This document shows, in pieces, positions 12,601 through 21,375 of a stretch of DNA of 34,277 nt (the first letter of the stretch is position 1; every line of letters begins with the position of its first letter). The DNA is taken from positions 72,800 through 107,076 of the forward strand of contig JAMPED010000005.1 of assembly GCA_023665325.1 (NCBI GenBank), read 5' to 3'. The notes beneath the pieces were generated by a model. That model made no database searches, was not told the origin of the DNA, and worked only from the letters and a program-made list of their open reading frames with translations. A program made the position numbers and the translations under genes. This DNA is from Acetobacter sp. (lineage in GTDB: Bacteria; Pseudomonadota; Alphaproteobacteria; RF32; CAG-239).

Positions 12601-13012
12601 TAGATGAGAAAGGGGGGAACTCGAAGACAGGGTTCGACTACCAGCGAAAGCGAGACGAAAGTATCGCGGTCGGCTGTAAGCCGATGAGCGCCTGTGCGGC
12701 GTAGCATCGCGAAGCCAATCCCTGCGCACTATATATAAAATCATTTCAATAAATAAAAAAGGACCTCGCAAGAGATCTTTTTTTATTGGTAGATGAGAAA
12801 GGGGTTTGAACCCGAAGACAGGGTTCGACTACCAGCGAAAGCGAGACGAAAGTATCGCGGTTGGCTGAAAGCCGATGAGCGTCTGTGCGGCGTAGCATCG
12901 CGAAGCCAATCCCTGCGCACTATATATAAAATCATTTCAATAAATAAAAAAGGAGCTCGTAAGAGGTCTTTTTTTATTGGTAGATGAGAAAGGGGTTTGA
13001 ACCCGAAGAAAT
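12561..13012. repeat. Tandem repeat, ~190-bp period, about 2.3 copies
   Basis: Units begin with the terminator stem (aggacctcg at 12571, 12760; aggagctcg at 12951), giving periods of 189 and 191 bp. Each full unit has the terminator, TTGGTAGATGAGAAAGG, a GC-rich block of about 100 bp with hairpins (TCGGCT/AGCCGA, AGCGAAAGCG), then an AT-rich tail. Copies differ by point changes, some within the hairpin stems. No convincing gene; open frames on both strands are by-products. This fills the gap 12222-13100 together with the AT-rich stretch before it. Confidence 0.85.
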
Positions 13013-13100
13013 CAAGTTCAAAATCTTATTTTCTCTTGATTTTTTTACAGAATATATATACATCATAAAAAAAGTATAAGTTATCAAAACAGGAGCAAAA

Positions 13101-14342
13101 ATGCAAATATATCAAGTCGGAGGAGCAGTAAGGGATAGCCTTTTAGATAAGCCTTACCACGATAAAGATTATGTTGTCATTGGGGCAACTGAAGAAGAAA
13201 TGTTAGCGTTAGGTTATAAAAAAGTTGGCAAAACATTTCCAGTCTTTTTGCACCCTGAAAGCGGTGAGGAATATGCTCTTGCACGTAAGGAAATCAAAAC
13301 AGGTAATAAACATTGTGATTTTGAATTTATCTTCACCCCAAATATAACTTTAGAAGAAGATTCTTGTCGGCGAGATTTTACGTGTAATGCAATATACAAA
13401 GATATAGCTACAGGTGAAATAATAGACTATCACAAAGGAAAAGAAGATATCGAAAAGCGTGTTCTCCGCCACGTTTCTGAACATTTTTCAGAGGATCCAC
13501 TACGTGTGCTCAGAATGTGCCGTTTTGCTGCACAATTAGATTTTTCAGTAGCACCCGAAACAATGAAATTATGCCAACAAATGGTGCAAAATGGAGCCCT
13601 TAAATATCTCAGTCGAGATCGCATCTGGCAAGAATTTGCTAAAGCTTTAAGTTCTCCGTCATTTTACAAATTTATAGAGACAGCACGTGAATGCGGTGTA
13701 TTAAAGGAAATTTTACCTGAGGTGGAGCAACTATGGCAAATCCCCGAGCGTACAGATTATCATCCAGAGGGAAATAGTGGTGCCCACACAATGCTTGCAT
13801 TAAAAGCTGCACAAAGCAGCGACGCCGTGGTGAATTTTACTGTATTACTACACGATATCGGTAAAACCCAAACTAATCCTGAATGTTGGCCCTCACATCG
13901 AGGACACGATAAATTAGGGGCTGAGCTGATAATGAAAATTGCTACTCGCCTTAAAACGCCAACATTTTATGCAGAATTTGCTTCATTTACGACGGCTCAT
14001 CATATGTTATATCATCGTCCGCTACCAAATATTATGCAAGAGTTGGCTGAGGTGGCAATTGTATTGGCAAAGCAGGAGCAATGGGAATATTTCCGTCGCT
14101 ATACAGATGTACTTAAAGCTGATATGCAAGGACGCCAAAAAGATGATTTTACTGAGGAATTTCAAGAGTTTGAAAAGTTTGAAAACTATTTACAACGTTT
14201 AATGACCACGGCTCGTCAATATAATGTTTCAGCTATCCCAGAGTTTGAGGAAATATTAGCGAAAGTGCAGAGCGGTATATTGCCACCCACCGCCCTCCAA
14301 AAGGCGCATATTACGTTTATATTAACTCAAGCACCTCTCTAA
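13101..14342 (+). CDS. cca: CCA-adding tRNA nucleotidyltransferase with HD domain
   Basis: Adds or repairs the CCA end of tRNAs. A 413-aa multifunctional-type enzyme, the usual length. Motifs: QVGGAVRD (5-12), catalytic DKDYVVIG (Asp21, Asp23), RRDFTCNA (90-97), EDPLRVLRMCRFAAQL (131-145), and a C-terminal HD phosphohydrolase domain (LLHDIGK, His251-Asp252). The ATG at 13101 has AGGAG 7 bases ahead. It is the first chromosomal gene beyond the element and its flanking repeat. Confidence 0.97.
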   Translation: MQIYQVGGAVRDSLLDKPYHDKDYVVIGATEEEMLALGYKKVGKTFPVFLHPESGEEYALARKEIKTGNKHCDFEFIFTPNITLEEDSCRRDFTCNAIYKDIATGEIIDYHKGKEDIEKRVLRHVSEHFSEDPLRVLRMCRFAAQLDFSVAPETMKLCQQMVQNGALKYLSRDRIWQEFAKALSSPSFYKFIETARECGVLKEILPEVEQLWQIPERTDYHPEGNSGAHTMLALKAAQSSDAVVNFTVLLHDIGKTQTNPECWPSHRGHDKLGAELIMKIATRLKTPTFYAEFASFTTAHHMLYHRPLPNIMQELAEVAIVLAKQEQWEYFRRYTDVLKADMQGRQKDDFTEEFQEFEKFENYLQRLMTTARQYNVSAIPEFEEILAKVQSGILPPTALQKAHITFILTQAPL

Positions 14343-14399
14343 TTCCCTCTGTGTAAATTTGAAATTATACTTTAAAAAAAAGCAAAATATGCTTAAATG

Positions 14400-14420
14400 A
14401 CAACAAGAGAATTTTGTTGT
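14400..14420 (+). promoter_or_regulatory. 7-bp inverted repeat ahead of the YwqK-type gene
   Basis: ACAACAA/TTGTTGT with a 7-base spacer, 24 bases before the gene start. No T-tract, so more likely an operator or mRNA hairpin than a terminator. Confidence 0.35.
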
Positions 14421-14444
14421 TAACGGGTTAATTATGGTGTTGAG

Positions 14445-17400
14445 ATGAAAAATAAATTATGTTTTGCCGCGGTTCTTGCTGTTTCTGTTTCTTTTTTTGC
14501 CCTAACTAATCAGATAAATGCTGAAGAAAGTACTAATTTTCAACTTGATGAAAATAAAGCAGCAGATTTCCAATTGAAAGAAACATTGGCAAAAGAGGAA
14601 ATATCATCTCCGCAAACAACAGACAATGCAATAGAGGAAAATAAACCGCAGATAATCCGTGAGGAAATAGAGGGCGGATACATTGAAAAAATGCTTACAC
14701 CAGATGGTAAAGTACTTGCTGAAAAGACCATAAAAAACGATGTTGCTGTAAAAAAAGTATTGAATTACTATACACCCAATGGGCAGCTTCAACGCCGAAT
14801 AACTATTGGAAATGAACAAAAAGGTTTTTTTGCAGAGGAATACTATCCTAATGGAAATATTGCCGCTCAGGCAACTTTTATTAACGAAAGTAACAAAATT
14901 GGTGAAGAAAGAAAATTCGATTCGAACGGTATTTTACGACAAGAAATAGTCTGGAAATTACCTCTGAGTGATAAAAGTAAGCCCGTGGAAGAGTTAAGAA
15001 CCATTCGCCACGGCGATATCATCACCTATTATCCTAATGGTGCAAAGGCAGCCATATTCTCTGTAGGTAAGGCCGGGAACAATATCTTCTATCGTCCCGA
15101 TGGTTCAATTATTAAAGAAATTAAAGACAGTGAGATTTTAACTTTTGCTCGTGAGCTCACACCGTTGGATTGTCAAGAAAAAGCAGTCCAACTTAGTCTG
15201 GAAGATTTGGTTGAACTCTATGAAGATGAAGGGGATATTTCATATAATAAGTGCGGTTTACCCTATCGTGAGGCTTTTGTTTATGAAGTAATAGATGAAA
15301 GAGGGGATACAGCCACAAAAATTAGCTATGACGAAACCGGACAAATCCGCCGTATCACTCCTTACCAAAATGGTCAAAAAGAGGGTATATTACAAAAGTT
15401 TGATGCTTCAGGTAATGTCACCGCTGAAATAGCTTATCATAATGGGGTGAAAGATGGCGAGGCAATTGGATATTTCCCTACTCGAGAGCGTGCTTTTTAT
15501 AAAACTTATCAAGCAGGCAAGGTAGTAGATACGCTGAGATGTTACTTCCCTACCGGAGAAATTGCCGCAGAATTTCATTATGAAAATGGCAAGAAAAACG
15601 GTACAGCGGTGATTAACAGTCCTGTTTCACAAACTCTAGAGTTTTCAGATGATCAAATGTTGAATAAACCTGAAACCGCTCCGCGTGTATTAAATACACG
15701 TTTAAGTGAGCTGGAGGTGCTAGACGAACGGTGTTTAAATGTTGGTGAAAAGACAAAAGAAATTTTGAGTAAGTTAGAAAATAATGCCACCTTAGCTGAA
15801 AGCTTATATGCTCCAAAACTTGCACAAGAATGTCAGGATATAACCAGTTATCAGATAGAAGAAAACCGCTATGCTTGTTATGATGCAGCTAATCGTTTGC
15901 GTGCAGAGTATCCGTTAAACAGTGAAACAAAAGGCTATATAACTGTAAAAACGTATGCAGCAGATGGAACACATCAATATGATATACCATATCTTAATAA
16001 CCAACGTCAAGGCTGGGCAAAACAATATGATTTAACCGGAAATATTATCGCTGAAATGTATTTTAATAACAATGAGCCTGATGAAAGCGCTCGTAGTTAT
16101 CATCCAAACGGTACGGTTAAAGAGCTCATATCTTTAGCAGACGGTGCAGAGCGTAAGGTCATCACAGCGTATAATACAGATGGAGAAATGATATTTAATT
16201 TGAGTTATAAAGATGGCAAAAAAAGTCAAGCGTTTATAACTGAACCAGAGAAAAATAAAGATATCTATATTCGTTTTTATGACGGAGCGCTAGATAACAT
16301 TCGTGAAACCAACGCTGGAAAGCCATTTAATTATATTGAATATAATTTAGCATTAGGTGAATATACTGTCAGTAGAGAAGGGGAATTGATAAAAGGTGGA
16401 TATCTCTGTCAAGAAAACAAAAATAGTCCTATTTCCGATGATTTTACGCCTATCGGTGAGGAAGATTTAAAAGCACTAGATGCCGCCGCAGAAAAAGCAG
16501 CCGCTGATTATAAGTTGAAGAATGCTCTCATTCCTACTGCTGCTGAAAAGCAACAAGCAAAGCTAGCTGCTAAAAATATCGGACCAGTTGCAACACCTGA
16601 TATTGAAACATTAACTGATTCGGTAGAAAAGAAAAGTTTAAGACCAAATGAAAGCACTATCACCTCAGATGGAACAACTAAAACCGAAAAATTTAATTAT
16701 CCCAACGGAGGTATCCGTAAAAGCATAAAAACGCGGAATGGTCGTACCGAGGAAATAAAAGAATATTCAAAAAGTGGGTTACTCTTAACTGATATAATGT
16801 ACAATAATGATAAAATGATTATTGAAAAATATTTCGGTTCAGGATCTATCCGCCGTAAAACCGAAAAAAGCTATAATGATAATGCGATAATGGCGTTTAT
16901 CTCACGTGAAGATTTTTATGATAATGCTAATCCGCGTTACACAATTACACGCCAACCAGATGCTTTGTTATTTAATGAAAAAAGATATACCCCTGAGGGA
17001 AAATTGAAACAGGAAACAGAGCAAAAGTCTCCACTGTCTTTGCTTACAAATGAGTATGATAAAAATAAACACTTGCAAAAACAAACAGAAACATTAGCCG
17101 CAAATACAGTAGTTAAAGAATATGATGCTGATGGCAAATTAACAGCTTTTAGTCTAAATGGCAAAGATATGCCGTTGGATATGGCAAAACAAAGTGATAC
17201 TATATTGCGGGATAATACTAAAATTTATAATAAAGGTGTACTAAAAGCAGAGGTTAAAGCCGATAAACGGCAAAATACATTAGTGGAATATCATCCTGGC
17301 AAAATTATTAAAACTGAAATTATTTTTTATAATAATGGTGAGATTTCAGTCAAAGGGTATGCAAATGATGGTACTTTAACTAAATTCGCATATTTAGCAC

Positions 17401-17621
17401 CAGATGGCAAATTGCATCTTCAAAAGCCAGAAGTTCGTACAATTCCAAACTATCGAGAGCGTTGGTGGGTAGATTATAATAATCCAAACTGGGTGGAAAA
17501 TCAGGATAAATATTCAATAAAATCCATCAGTAGATTGTATCTTGACACTGCTGCGCATATTTTAGCCGAGCTTGAATGGGAAGTTCCAGAGATTATGCAA
17601 AGACTCTATGAAGTTTATTAA
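14445..17621 (+). CDS. Large secreted YwqK/MORN-type repeat protein
   Basis: A 1058-aa protein with a Sec signal peptide (KNKLCFAAVLAVSVSFFALTNQINAEE). It contains many short repeats of the MORN-2/YwqK type: YYPNGNIAAQATF, FDSNGILRQEIVW, YYPNGAKAAIF, YDETGQIRRITPYQNGQKEG, FDASGNVTAEIAYHNGVKDGE, YFPTGEIAAEFHYENGKKNG, YHPNGTVKEL, YNTDGEMIFNLSYKDGKK, YPNGGIRKSI. Proteins of this class are often labelled toxin-antitoxin YwqK-family antitoxin by annotation pipelines; the signal peptide and size argue against a cytosolic antitoxin and for a periplasmic or surface repeat protein. The SD is weak. No terminator seen before it, so it may partly read through from cca. Confidence 0.85.
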   Translation: MKNKLCFAAVLAVSVSFFALTNQINAEESTNFQLDENKAADFQLKETLAKEEISSPQTTDNAIEENKPQIIREEIEGGYIEKMLTPDGKVLAEKTIKNDVAVKKVLNYYTPNGQLQRRITIGNEQKGFFAEEYYPNGNIAAQATFINESNKIGEERKFDSNGILRQEIVWKLPLSDKSKPVEELRTIRHGDIITYYPNGAKAAIFSVGKAGNNIFYRPDGSIIKEIKDSEILTFARELTPLDCQEKAVQLSLEDLVELYEDEGDISYNKCGLPYREAFVYEVIDERGDTATKISYDETGQIRRITPYQNGQKEGILQKFDASGNVTAEIAYHNGVKDGEAIGYFPTRERAFYKTYQAGKVVDTLRCYFPTGEIAAEFHYENGKKNGTAVINSPVSQTLEFSDDQMLNKPETAPRVLNTRLSELEVLDERCLNVGEKTKEILSKLENNATLAESLYAPKLAQECQDITSYQIEENRYACYDAANRLRAEYPLNSETKGYITVKTYAADGTHQYDIPYLNNQRQGWAKQYDLTGNIIAEMYFNNNEPDESARSYHPNGTVKELISLADGAERKVITAYNTDGEMIFNLSYKDGKKSQAFITEPEKNKDIYIRFYDGALDNIRETNAGKPFNYIEYNLALGEYTVSREGELIKGGYLCQENKNSPISDDFTPIGEEDLKALDAAAEKAAADYKLKNALIPTAAEKQQAKLAAKNIGPVATPDIETLTDSVEKKSLRPNESTITSDGTTKTEKFNYPNGGIRKSIKTRNGRTEEIKEYSKSGLLLTDIMYNNDKMIIEKYFGSGSIRRKTEKSYNDNAIMAFISREDFYDNANPRYTITRQPDALLFNEKRYTPEGKLKQETEQKSPLSLLTNEYDKNKHLQKQTETLAANTVVKEYDADGKLTAFSLNGKDMPLDMAKQSDTILRDNTKIYNKGVLKAEVKADKRQNTLVEYHPGKIIKTEIIFYNNGEISVKGYANDGTLTKFAYLAPDGKLHLQKPEVRTIPNYRERWWVDYNNPNWVENQDKYSIKSISRLYLDTAAHILAELEWEVPEIMQRLYEVY

Positions 17622-17625
17622 ATAC

Positions 17626-17653
17626 TTGACAAAAAAAAGCAAACGAATATACT
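17626..17653 (+). promoter_or_regulatory. Sigma-70 promoter of ORF 17702-18505
   Basis: TTGACA (17626-17631), 16-bp spacer, TATACT (17648-17653), 48 bases before the ATG. The same TACTTGaCA...TATACTCC pattern recurs at 22298. Confidence 0.85.
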
Positions 17654-17701
17654 CCGTCTCATAAAATTATATTTATGTCAAACAATTAAAAACTTACAAT
17701 T

Positions 17702-18505
17702 ATGAAAGAGAGTAAAATAAGTGTTGCAGAAATTGCGCAGTTACGTCAAGCAGCTGTTAAAGAAAGAGAAATTCGTCAAAAGATAAAGACTGAAATTAAC
17801 GGACTCAAACAGGGTAAAGATATTTCCGAGGAAGTGCAAATGCAAATCCTTGAGCGTGGCAATGAAGAAGAAATTACTCCAATGTTGGATGCTTATGCCA
17901 AAGCAGGGAAGAGGGTATATACAAATATTCCGATTGTAATGTCAATCAAAGCTCAGTTGTATATATATGAAAACTGGCAAACCGGACCATATCATAAATG
18001 GTATACTTTTATGCTCAAAGAAGTTCCATATACGATAAGGCTGGCTGTTAGATGCATAAAGGATGAAAAGTTTTGCGCAGAACAAAAGCTGCCTTCGGTA
18101 GTTCATCGTTACTATCTGAAGCATATGCTTCATCATCCAAAGTGTTATGAAGCAATTAGAGGTAAATCCTTTTTTTTAGCATTTTTTAATAATATCATAC
18201 AGTATTTCCAAAAATATGACCTCTGCGAAACTGCGGAAGTTTATCTGATAAAGAAGTATCTCAATCCAGAACCGCTCAGTGATTCGTATATTGATAGCTG
18301 CAAATATGTAGTTGAAAAATATATCCTCTGCAAAAAGCAGCTAACCTTAGCTGGCGAGAAAGCGCTCATCGCCTCAGGTCATCATAACTTGATTATGATG
18401 TATATCACAATTGCCAAAGAGGGACTAAAAGCTGAAACAGAACTCTTCGCCCGAGGTAATCGTGAGGAAGTAACCGCCTATTTCAAACGCTATGCAACAC
18501 TCTAA
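17702..18505 (+). CDS. Hypothetical helical protein
   Basis: A 267-aa protein I do not recognise. It has a charged coiled-coil-prone N-terminus (IAQLRQAAVKEREIRQKIKTEINGLK). Two similar helical repeat units seem present: ISEEVQMQILERGNEEEITPMLDAYAKAG near residues 40-70, and LTLAGEKALIASGHHNLIMMYITIAKEGLKAETELFARGNREEVTAYFKRY at the end, sharing a (I/L)xxRGNxEE pattern. This suggests HEAT- or Sel1-like helical repeats. No signal peptide. It forms its own unit, with a strong promoter ahead and a terminator behind. Confidence 0.75.
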   Translation: MKESKISVAEIAQLRQAAVKEREIRQKIKTEINGLKQGKDISEEVQMQILERGNEEEITPMLDAYAKAGKRVYTNIPIVMSIKAQLYIYENWQTGPYHKWYTFMLKEVPYTIRLAVRCIKDEKFCAEQKLPSVVHRYYLKHMLHHPKCYEAIRGKSFFLAFFNNIIQYFQKYDLCETAEVYLIKKYLNPEPLSDSYIDSCKYVVEKYILCKKQLTLAGEKALIASGHHNLIMMYITIAKEGLKAETELFARGNREEVTAYFKRYATL

Positions 18506-18512
18506 ACCAAAT

Positions 18513-18547
18513 AAACGCTGCACTCCTAAAAGAGTGTAGCGTTTTTT
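18513..18547 (+). terminator. Intrinsic terminator of ORF 17702-18505
   Basis: Stem AAACGCTGCACTC / GAGTGTAGCGTTT with a 6-base loop and a following TTTTTT tract. Confidence 0.9.
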
Positions 18548-18609
18548 ATTATTTTTCTGCTGGACAACCATAAAAACATCTCTTATATTCCTTTTGAAAG
18601 GAACCACTA

Positions 18610-19422
18610 ATGCACTTTAAACCAGAGAAAAATATCGAAAATTGCCGAATTTTAATAACAAATGATGACGGAATTGATGCGTATGGAATAAAATTATTAG
18701 AATATATATTGCTAAAAATCACTCCCAACGTATTAGTGGTTGCGCCTAAAGATGAAAAAAGCGGAGCAGGGCACTCCTTAACTTCAGATAAATTACGCAG
18801 TATGTATGGACATACTTCTATTACAGAGTTTCCAAACGATATTTTCCAATATGATAGTTATCATTATGCGGTGGACGGTACCCCCTGTGATTGCGTTCGT
18901 ATAGCCCTAAATATGATAATGCGCGGTAATTATCCAGATTTGATTATTTCAGGTATCAATAATGGTCGCAATATTGCCGATGATGTTACTTATTCCGGTA
19001 CAATCGGTGCCGCAATGGAAGGCATATTATATGGCATACCTTCAATCGCTGTTTCCCAATTTGTTAAAAAAGGGGATGAGGTTAACTGGGGAATAGCTGA
19101 AAAATATTTAGCTGAAATTGTCAAAAAGATTCGCTTAGGAACATTCAGTGCTGATACACTGATAAATATTAACTTTCCAAATATTCCGACTGAAGAACTG
19201 CAAGGAGTTGAAATCTGCCGCCAAGGCAGTCGTCGTTTTATTAAGGGAACAGTTGAAAATAGCTTACTCTGTACAAAGTTTCTTGAAGATAATGGCAGAG
19301 AAGACGCCCATATCTACCCTGCAGATAACGAAAAAATCAATAAGAACATCACCATCACCCCGCTAAAGATAAATTTGACTGATGATGCAGGGCTAGATGA
19401 GCTTAAAAAACTTTTTGCATAA
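18610..19422 (+). CDS. surE: 5'/3'-nucleotidase SurE
   Basis: Metal-dependent nucleoside monophosphate phosphatase. A 270-aa protein, normal length. ILITNDDGIDAYGI (14-27) supplies the metal-binding Asp pair; VVAPKDEKSGAGHSLTSDK, VDGTPCDCVRIAL and LIISGINNGRNIADDVTYSGTIGAAMEG complete the SurE signature. The ATG at 18610 has AAAGGA ahead. It stands between a terminator and the cysS leader, so it is probably its own transcript or the first gene of a surE-cysS unit. Confidence 0.97.
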   Translation: MHFKPEKNIENCRILITNDDGIDAYGIKLLEYILLKITPNVLVVAPKDEKSGAGHSLTSDKLRSMYGHTSITEFPNDIFQYDSYHYAVDGTPCDCVRIALNMIMRGNYPDLIISGINNGRNIADDVTYSGTIGAAMEGILYGIPSIAVSQFVKKGDEVNWGIAEKYLAEIVKKIRLGTFSADTLININFPNIPTEELQGVEICRQGSRRFIKGTVENSLLCTKFLEDNGREDAHIYPADNEKINKNITITPLKINLTDDAGLDELKKLFA

Positions 19423-19434
19423 AACCTAATATAA

Positions 19435-19474
19435 ACGCTTGACAAGCGTATAAAACAGCGCCAAATTATATGCT
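19435..19474 (+). promoter_or_regulatory. Candidate cysS promoter region with inverted repeat
   Basis: A TTGACA (19439-19444) lies inside a perfect ACGCTT-GAC-AAGCGT inverted repeat (19435-19449). The best -10 (TATGCT, 19469-19474) is too far at 24 bases, so the true -10 is unclear. The inverted repeat overlapping the -35 could be an operator. Confidence 0.4.
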
Positions 19475-19496
19475 GTAATGCAAAGAAAGGGATAAA

Positions 19497-19541
19497 ATGT
19501 TCCGTATGTCTGTAAACACATTCTGTTGTAAGAACTCTTAA
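19497..19541 (+). CDS. Cysteine-codon leader peptide upstream of cysS
   Basis: A 14-aa ORF, MFRMSVNTFCCKNS, with two adjacent TGT cysteine codons (19524-19529) and a good SD (GAAAGG, 6 bases before ATG). It is followed by an AACTC/GAGTT pairing (19533-19537 with 19556-19560), a CTGCC segment (19550-19554) able to pair with GGCAG (19585-19589), and a terminator hairpin built from that same GGCAG. This is the layout of ribosome-mediated attenuation: stalling at Cys codons would free CTGCC to open the terminator and switch cysS on when Cys-tRNA is scarce. Confidence 0.72.
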   Translation: MFRMSVNTFCCKNS

Positions 19542-19584
19542 AGCTCTCGCTGCCGGAGTTGTTTATATGTATGAGAACACAAAG

Positions 19585-19611
19585 GGCAGTTTAAGAACTG
19601 CCTCTTTTTTT
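19585..19611 (+). terminator. Attenuator terminator ahead of cysS
   Basis: GGCAGTT-TAAG-AACTGCC stem followed by TCTTTTTTTT, ending 22 bases before the cysS start. Its 5' arm is the presumed target of the CTGCC antiterminator. Confidence 0.88.
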
Positions 19612-19633
19612 AACGAAGATAAGGAAAATTAAA

Positions 19634-21049
19634 ATGAGCGTATATTTATATAATACCAAAACCCGTAGTAAGGATGAGTTTAAACCACTTTCAGATAAAC
19701 AGGTGAGTATGTATTGCTGCGGACCAACTGTATATAATTATGCGCATATTGGTAACCTTCGTACTTATATTTTTGAAGATTTACTCGCAAATACATTGCG
19801 TTTAGCTGGTTATAAAGTTAAACACGTGATGAATGTAACTGACGTAGGACATTTAACCAGTGATGGCGATGAAGGCGAAGATAAAATGAAACTAGCCGCA
19901 GAACGCGAGCAAAAAAGTGTATTGGAAATCGCCCGTATGTATGAAGATGCGTTCTTTCGTCATACTGCAGCATTAGGGTTAAAACGTCCAACAATCGTTT
20001 GTCGTGCTACTGAGCATATTAACGATATGATAGAGTTTGTGAAAGCACTTGAAGAAAAGGGGTTTGCATACATCTCAAACGGAAATGTTTATTTTGATAC
20101 CGCTAAATTCCCAAAATACGGCTGCTTATCCGGTCAAAACCGTGAAGATTTGAAACACGGCGCAAGAACCGAGCAAGATGTGAACAAGCGTAATCCTTCA
20201 GATTTTGTATTATGGTTTACCTCTTCAAAGTTTGAAAATCAAATTTTGCAATGGGAAAGTCCTTGGGGAAGGGGATATCCAGGGTGGCATATTGAATGCT
20301 CAGCAATGTCCACAAAATATCTGGGTGAGCGTATTGATATTCACTGTGGCGGAATAGACCATATTCCGGTTCACCACGAAAATGAAATTGCTCAAAGCGA
20401 AGCAAAACTTGGGCACGAATGGGTCAACTATTGGGTACATATGGAATTTTTGAATAATAAGTCAGGCAAAATGAGTAAATCTAAAGGAGGTTTCTTAACG
20501 CTTGATACATTAGTAGAAAAAGGTTATTTGCCAGTACATTATAAATATTTTTGCTTAACATCTCATTATCGTAGTTCTGCCATTTTCTCAGATGAGGCAA
20601 TGGATGGAGCAAAAAAAGCGTATGAAAATTTAAGAGACTATGTGGCAGAGTTTAAGGCGTCAGCTCAAACAATAACCGCTGCAGAACAAACAGAACTGGA
20701 AACATTGAAAAACGAATTTAATAATTATCTATTTGATGATCTTAAAACCCCGCTTGCACTTTCTTATATGTGGGGTGTCGCAAAAGATAATAAAAAATCA
20801 ACCGCGTTGCGTTTAGCATTTTTAATGCACGTTGATAGCGTATTAGGATTGTTCTTGAAAGATATTGAAGCTAAGAAACCTGAAGCAGTAGAAGTAACGC
20901 CTGAAATAGCAGAACTATTGGAAGCCCGTGCTGCTGCTCGAGCAGCAAAAGATTGGGCAAAGTCTGATGAAATCCGTGATAAATTAACAGCTTTGGGCGT
21001 TGGTGTAAAAGACTTACCAAATAAACAAATTGAATTGATTAAGCTATAA
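19634..21049 (+). CDS. cysS: Cysteinyl-tRNA synthetase
   Basis: Charges tRNA-Cys. A 471-aa class I synthetase with the HIGH-type motif HIGN in CCGPTVYNYAHIGNLRTY (zinc ligand Cys near residue 29), WHIECSAMS, GGIDHIPVHHENEIAQSEA and KMSKSKGG. Length and order are normal. The ATG at 19634 has AAGGA 8 bases ahead. Expression appears to be set by the cysteine leader peptide and terminator upstream. It is followed 10 bases later by xseB, so both are probably co-transcribed. Confidence 0.98.
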   Translation: MSVYLYNTKTRSKDEFKPLSDKQVSMYCCGPTVYNYAHIGNLRTYIFEDLLANTLRLAGYKVKHVMNVTDVGHLTSDGDEGEDKMKLAAEREQKSVLEIARMYEDAFFRHTAALGLKRPTIVCRATEHINDMIEFVKALEEKGFAYISNGNVYFDTAKFPKYGCLSGQNREDLKHGARTEQDVNKRNPSDFVLWFTSSKFENQILQWESPWGRGYPGWHIECSAMSTKYLGERIDIHCGGIDHIPVHHENEIAQSEAKLGHEWVNYWVHMEFLNNKSGKMSKSKGGFLTLDTLVEKGYLPVHYKYFCLTSHYRSSAIFSDEAMDGAKKAYENLRDYVAEFKASAQTITAAEQTELETLKNEFNNYLFDDLKTPLALSYMWGVAKDNKKSTALRLAFLMHVDSVLGLFLKDIEAKKPEAVEVTPEIAELLEARAAARAAKDWAKSDEIRDKLTALGVGVKDLPNKQIELIKL

Positions 21050-21059
21050 GGAGAAAATA

Positions 21060-21311
21060 ATGGCTGAGGAAAATGAAGATTTATCAAATTTGAGCTTTGA
21101 AGAAGCATTGGCAAAATTAGAAAATATTGTCCGTGAGCTAGAAAGTGGGCGTATCAAACTTGATGATGCTGTAAGTAGCTATGAAAAGGCCGTAGCTCTA
21201 AAAAAACTTTGTCAGGAGAAACTTCAGGCGGCAGCCCTCAAGGTGGAAAAGATAGAAATCGCTAAAGATGGAACACTCTCCACCACACCACTGGAAGGTG
21301 TAGAAGCATAG
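21060..21311 (+). CDS. xseB: Exodeoxyribonuclease VII small subunit
   Basis: An 83-aa protein with the family pattern LSFEEALAKLENIVRELESGRIKLDDAVSSYEKAVALKKLCQEKLQAAALKVEKI. It partners with XseA (not in this window). The ATG has AAGGAG 6 bases ahead, 10 bases after cysS. xseB next to ispA is a common bacterial order. Confidence 0.95.
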   Translation: MAEENEDLSNLSFEEALAKLENIVRELESGRIKLDDAVSSYEKAVALKKLCQEKLQAAALKVEKIEIAKDGTLSTTPLEGVEA

Positions 21312-21375
21312 ATATTAGTCGTTGCGCAAATTATGAACCACACTGGAAGTATTGCCTAAAACAAAAGGACTACAA

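Noticed and set aside
12541..12987. Open frames on both strands in the tandem repeat (76 and 64 aa)
   Set aside because: They arise from the GC-rich repeat, are arginine-rich shadows of each other, have no SD, and run through terminator hairpins.
12601..13012. tRNA 3' end (minus strand GGGTTCAAACCC ... CTACCA before a terminator)
   Set aside because: The T-arm-like and CCA-like pieces are not spaced as in a tRNA, and no D-arm, anticodon arm or matching acceptor strand lies upstream.
12561..13012. CRISPR array
   Set aside because: Repeats are ~190 bp with no short unique spacers and no cas genes nearby. The 82-bp repeat at 28581 is rejected for the same reason.
13939..14202. Second plus-strand frame inside cca
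   Set aside because: Lies within the HD-domain coding region of cca; no independent signals.
14445..17621. Antitoxin of a toxin-antitoxin pair (as YwqK-family names suggest)
   Set aside because: The protein has a signal peptide and over 1000 residues, and no toxin-like neighbour is present.
19423..19633. T-box riboswitch for cysS
   Set aside because: No T-box consensus or specifier loop is seen; a leader peptide with Cys codons explains the terminator better.
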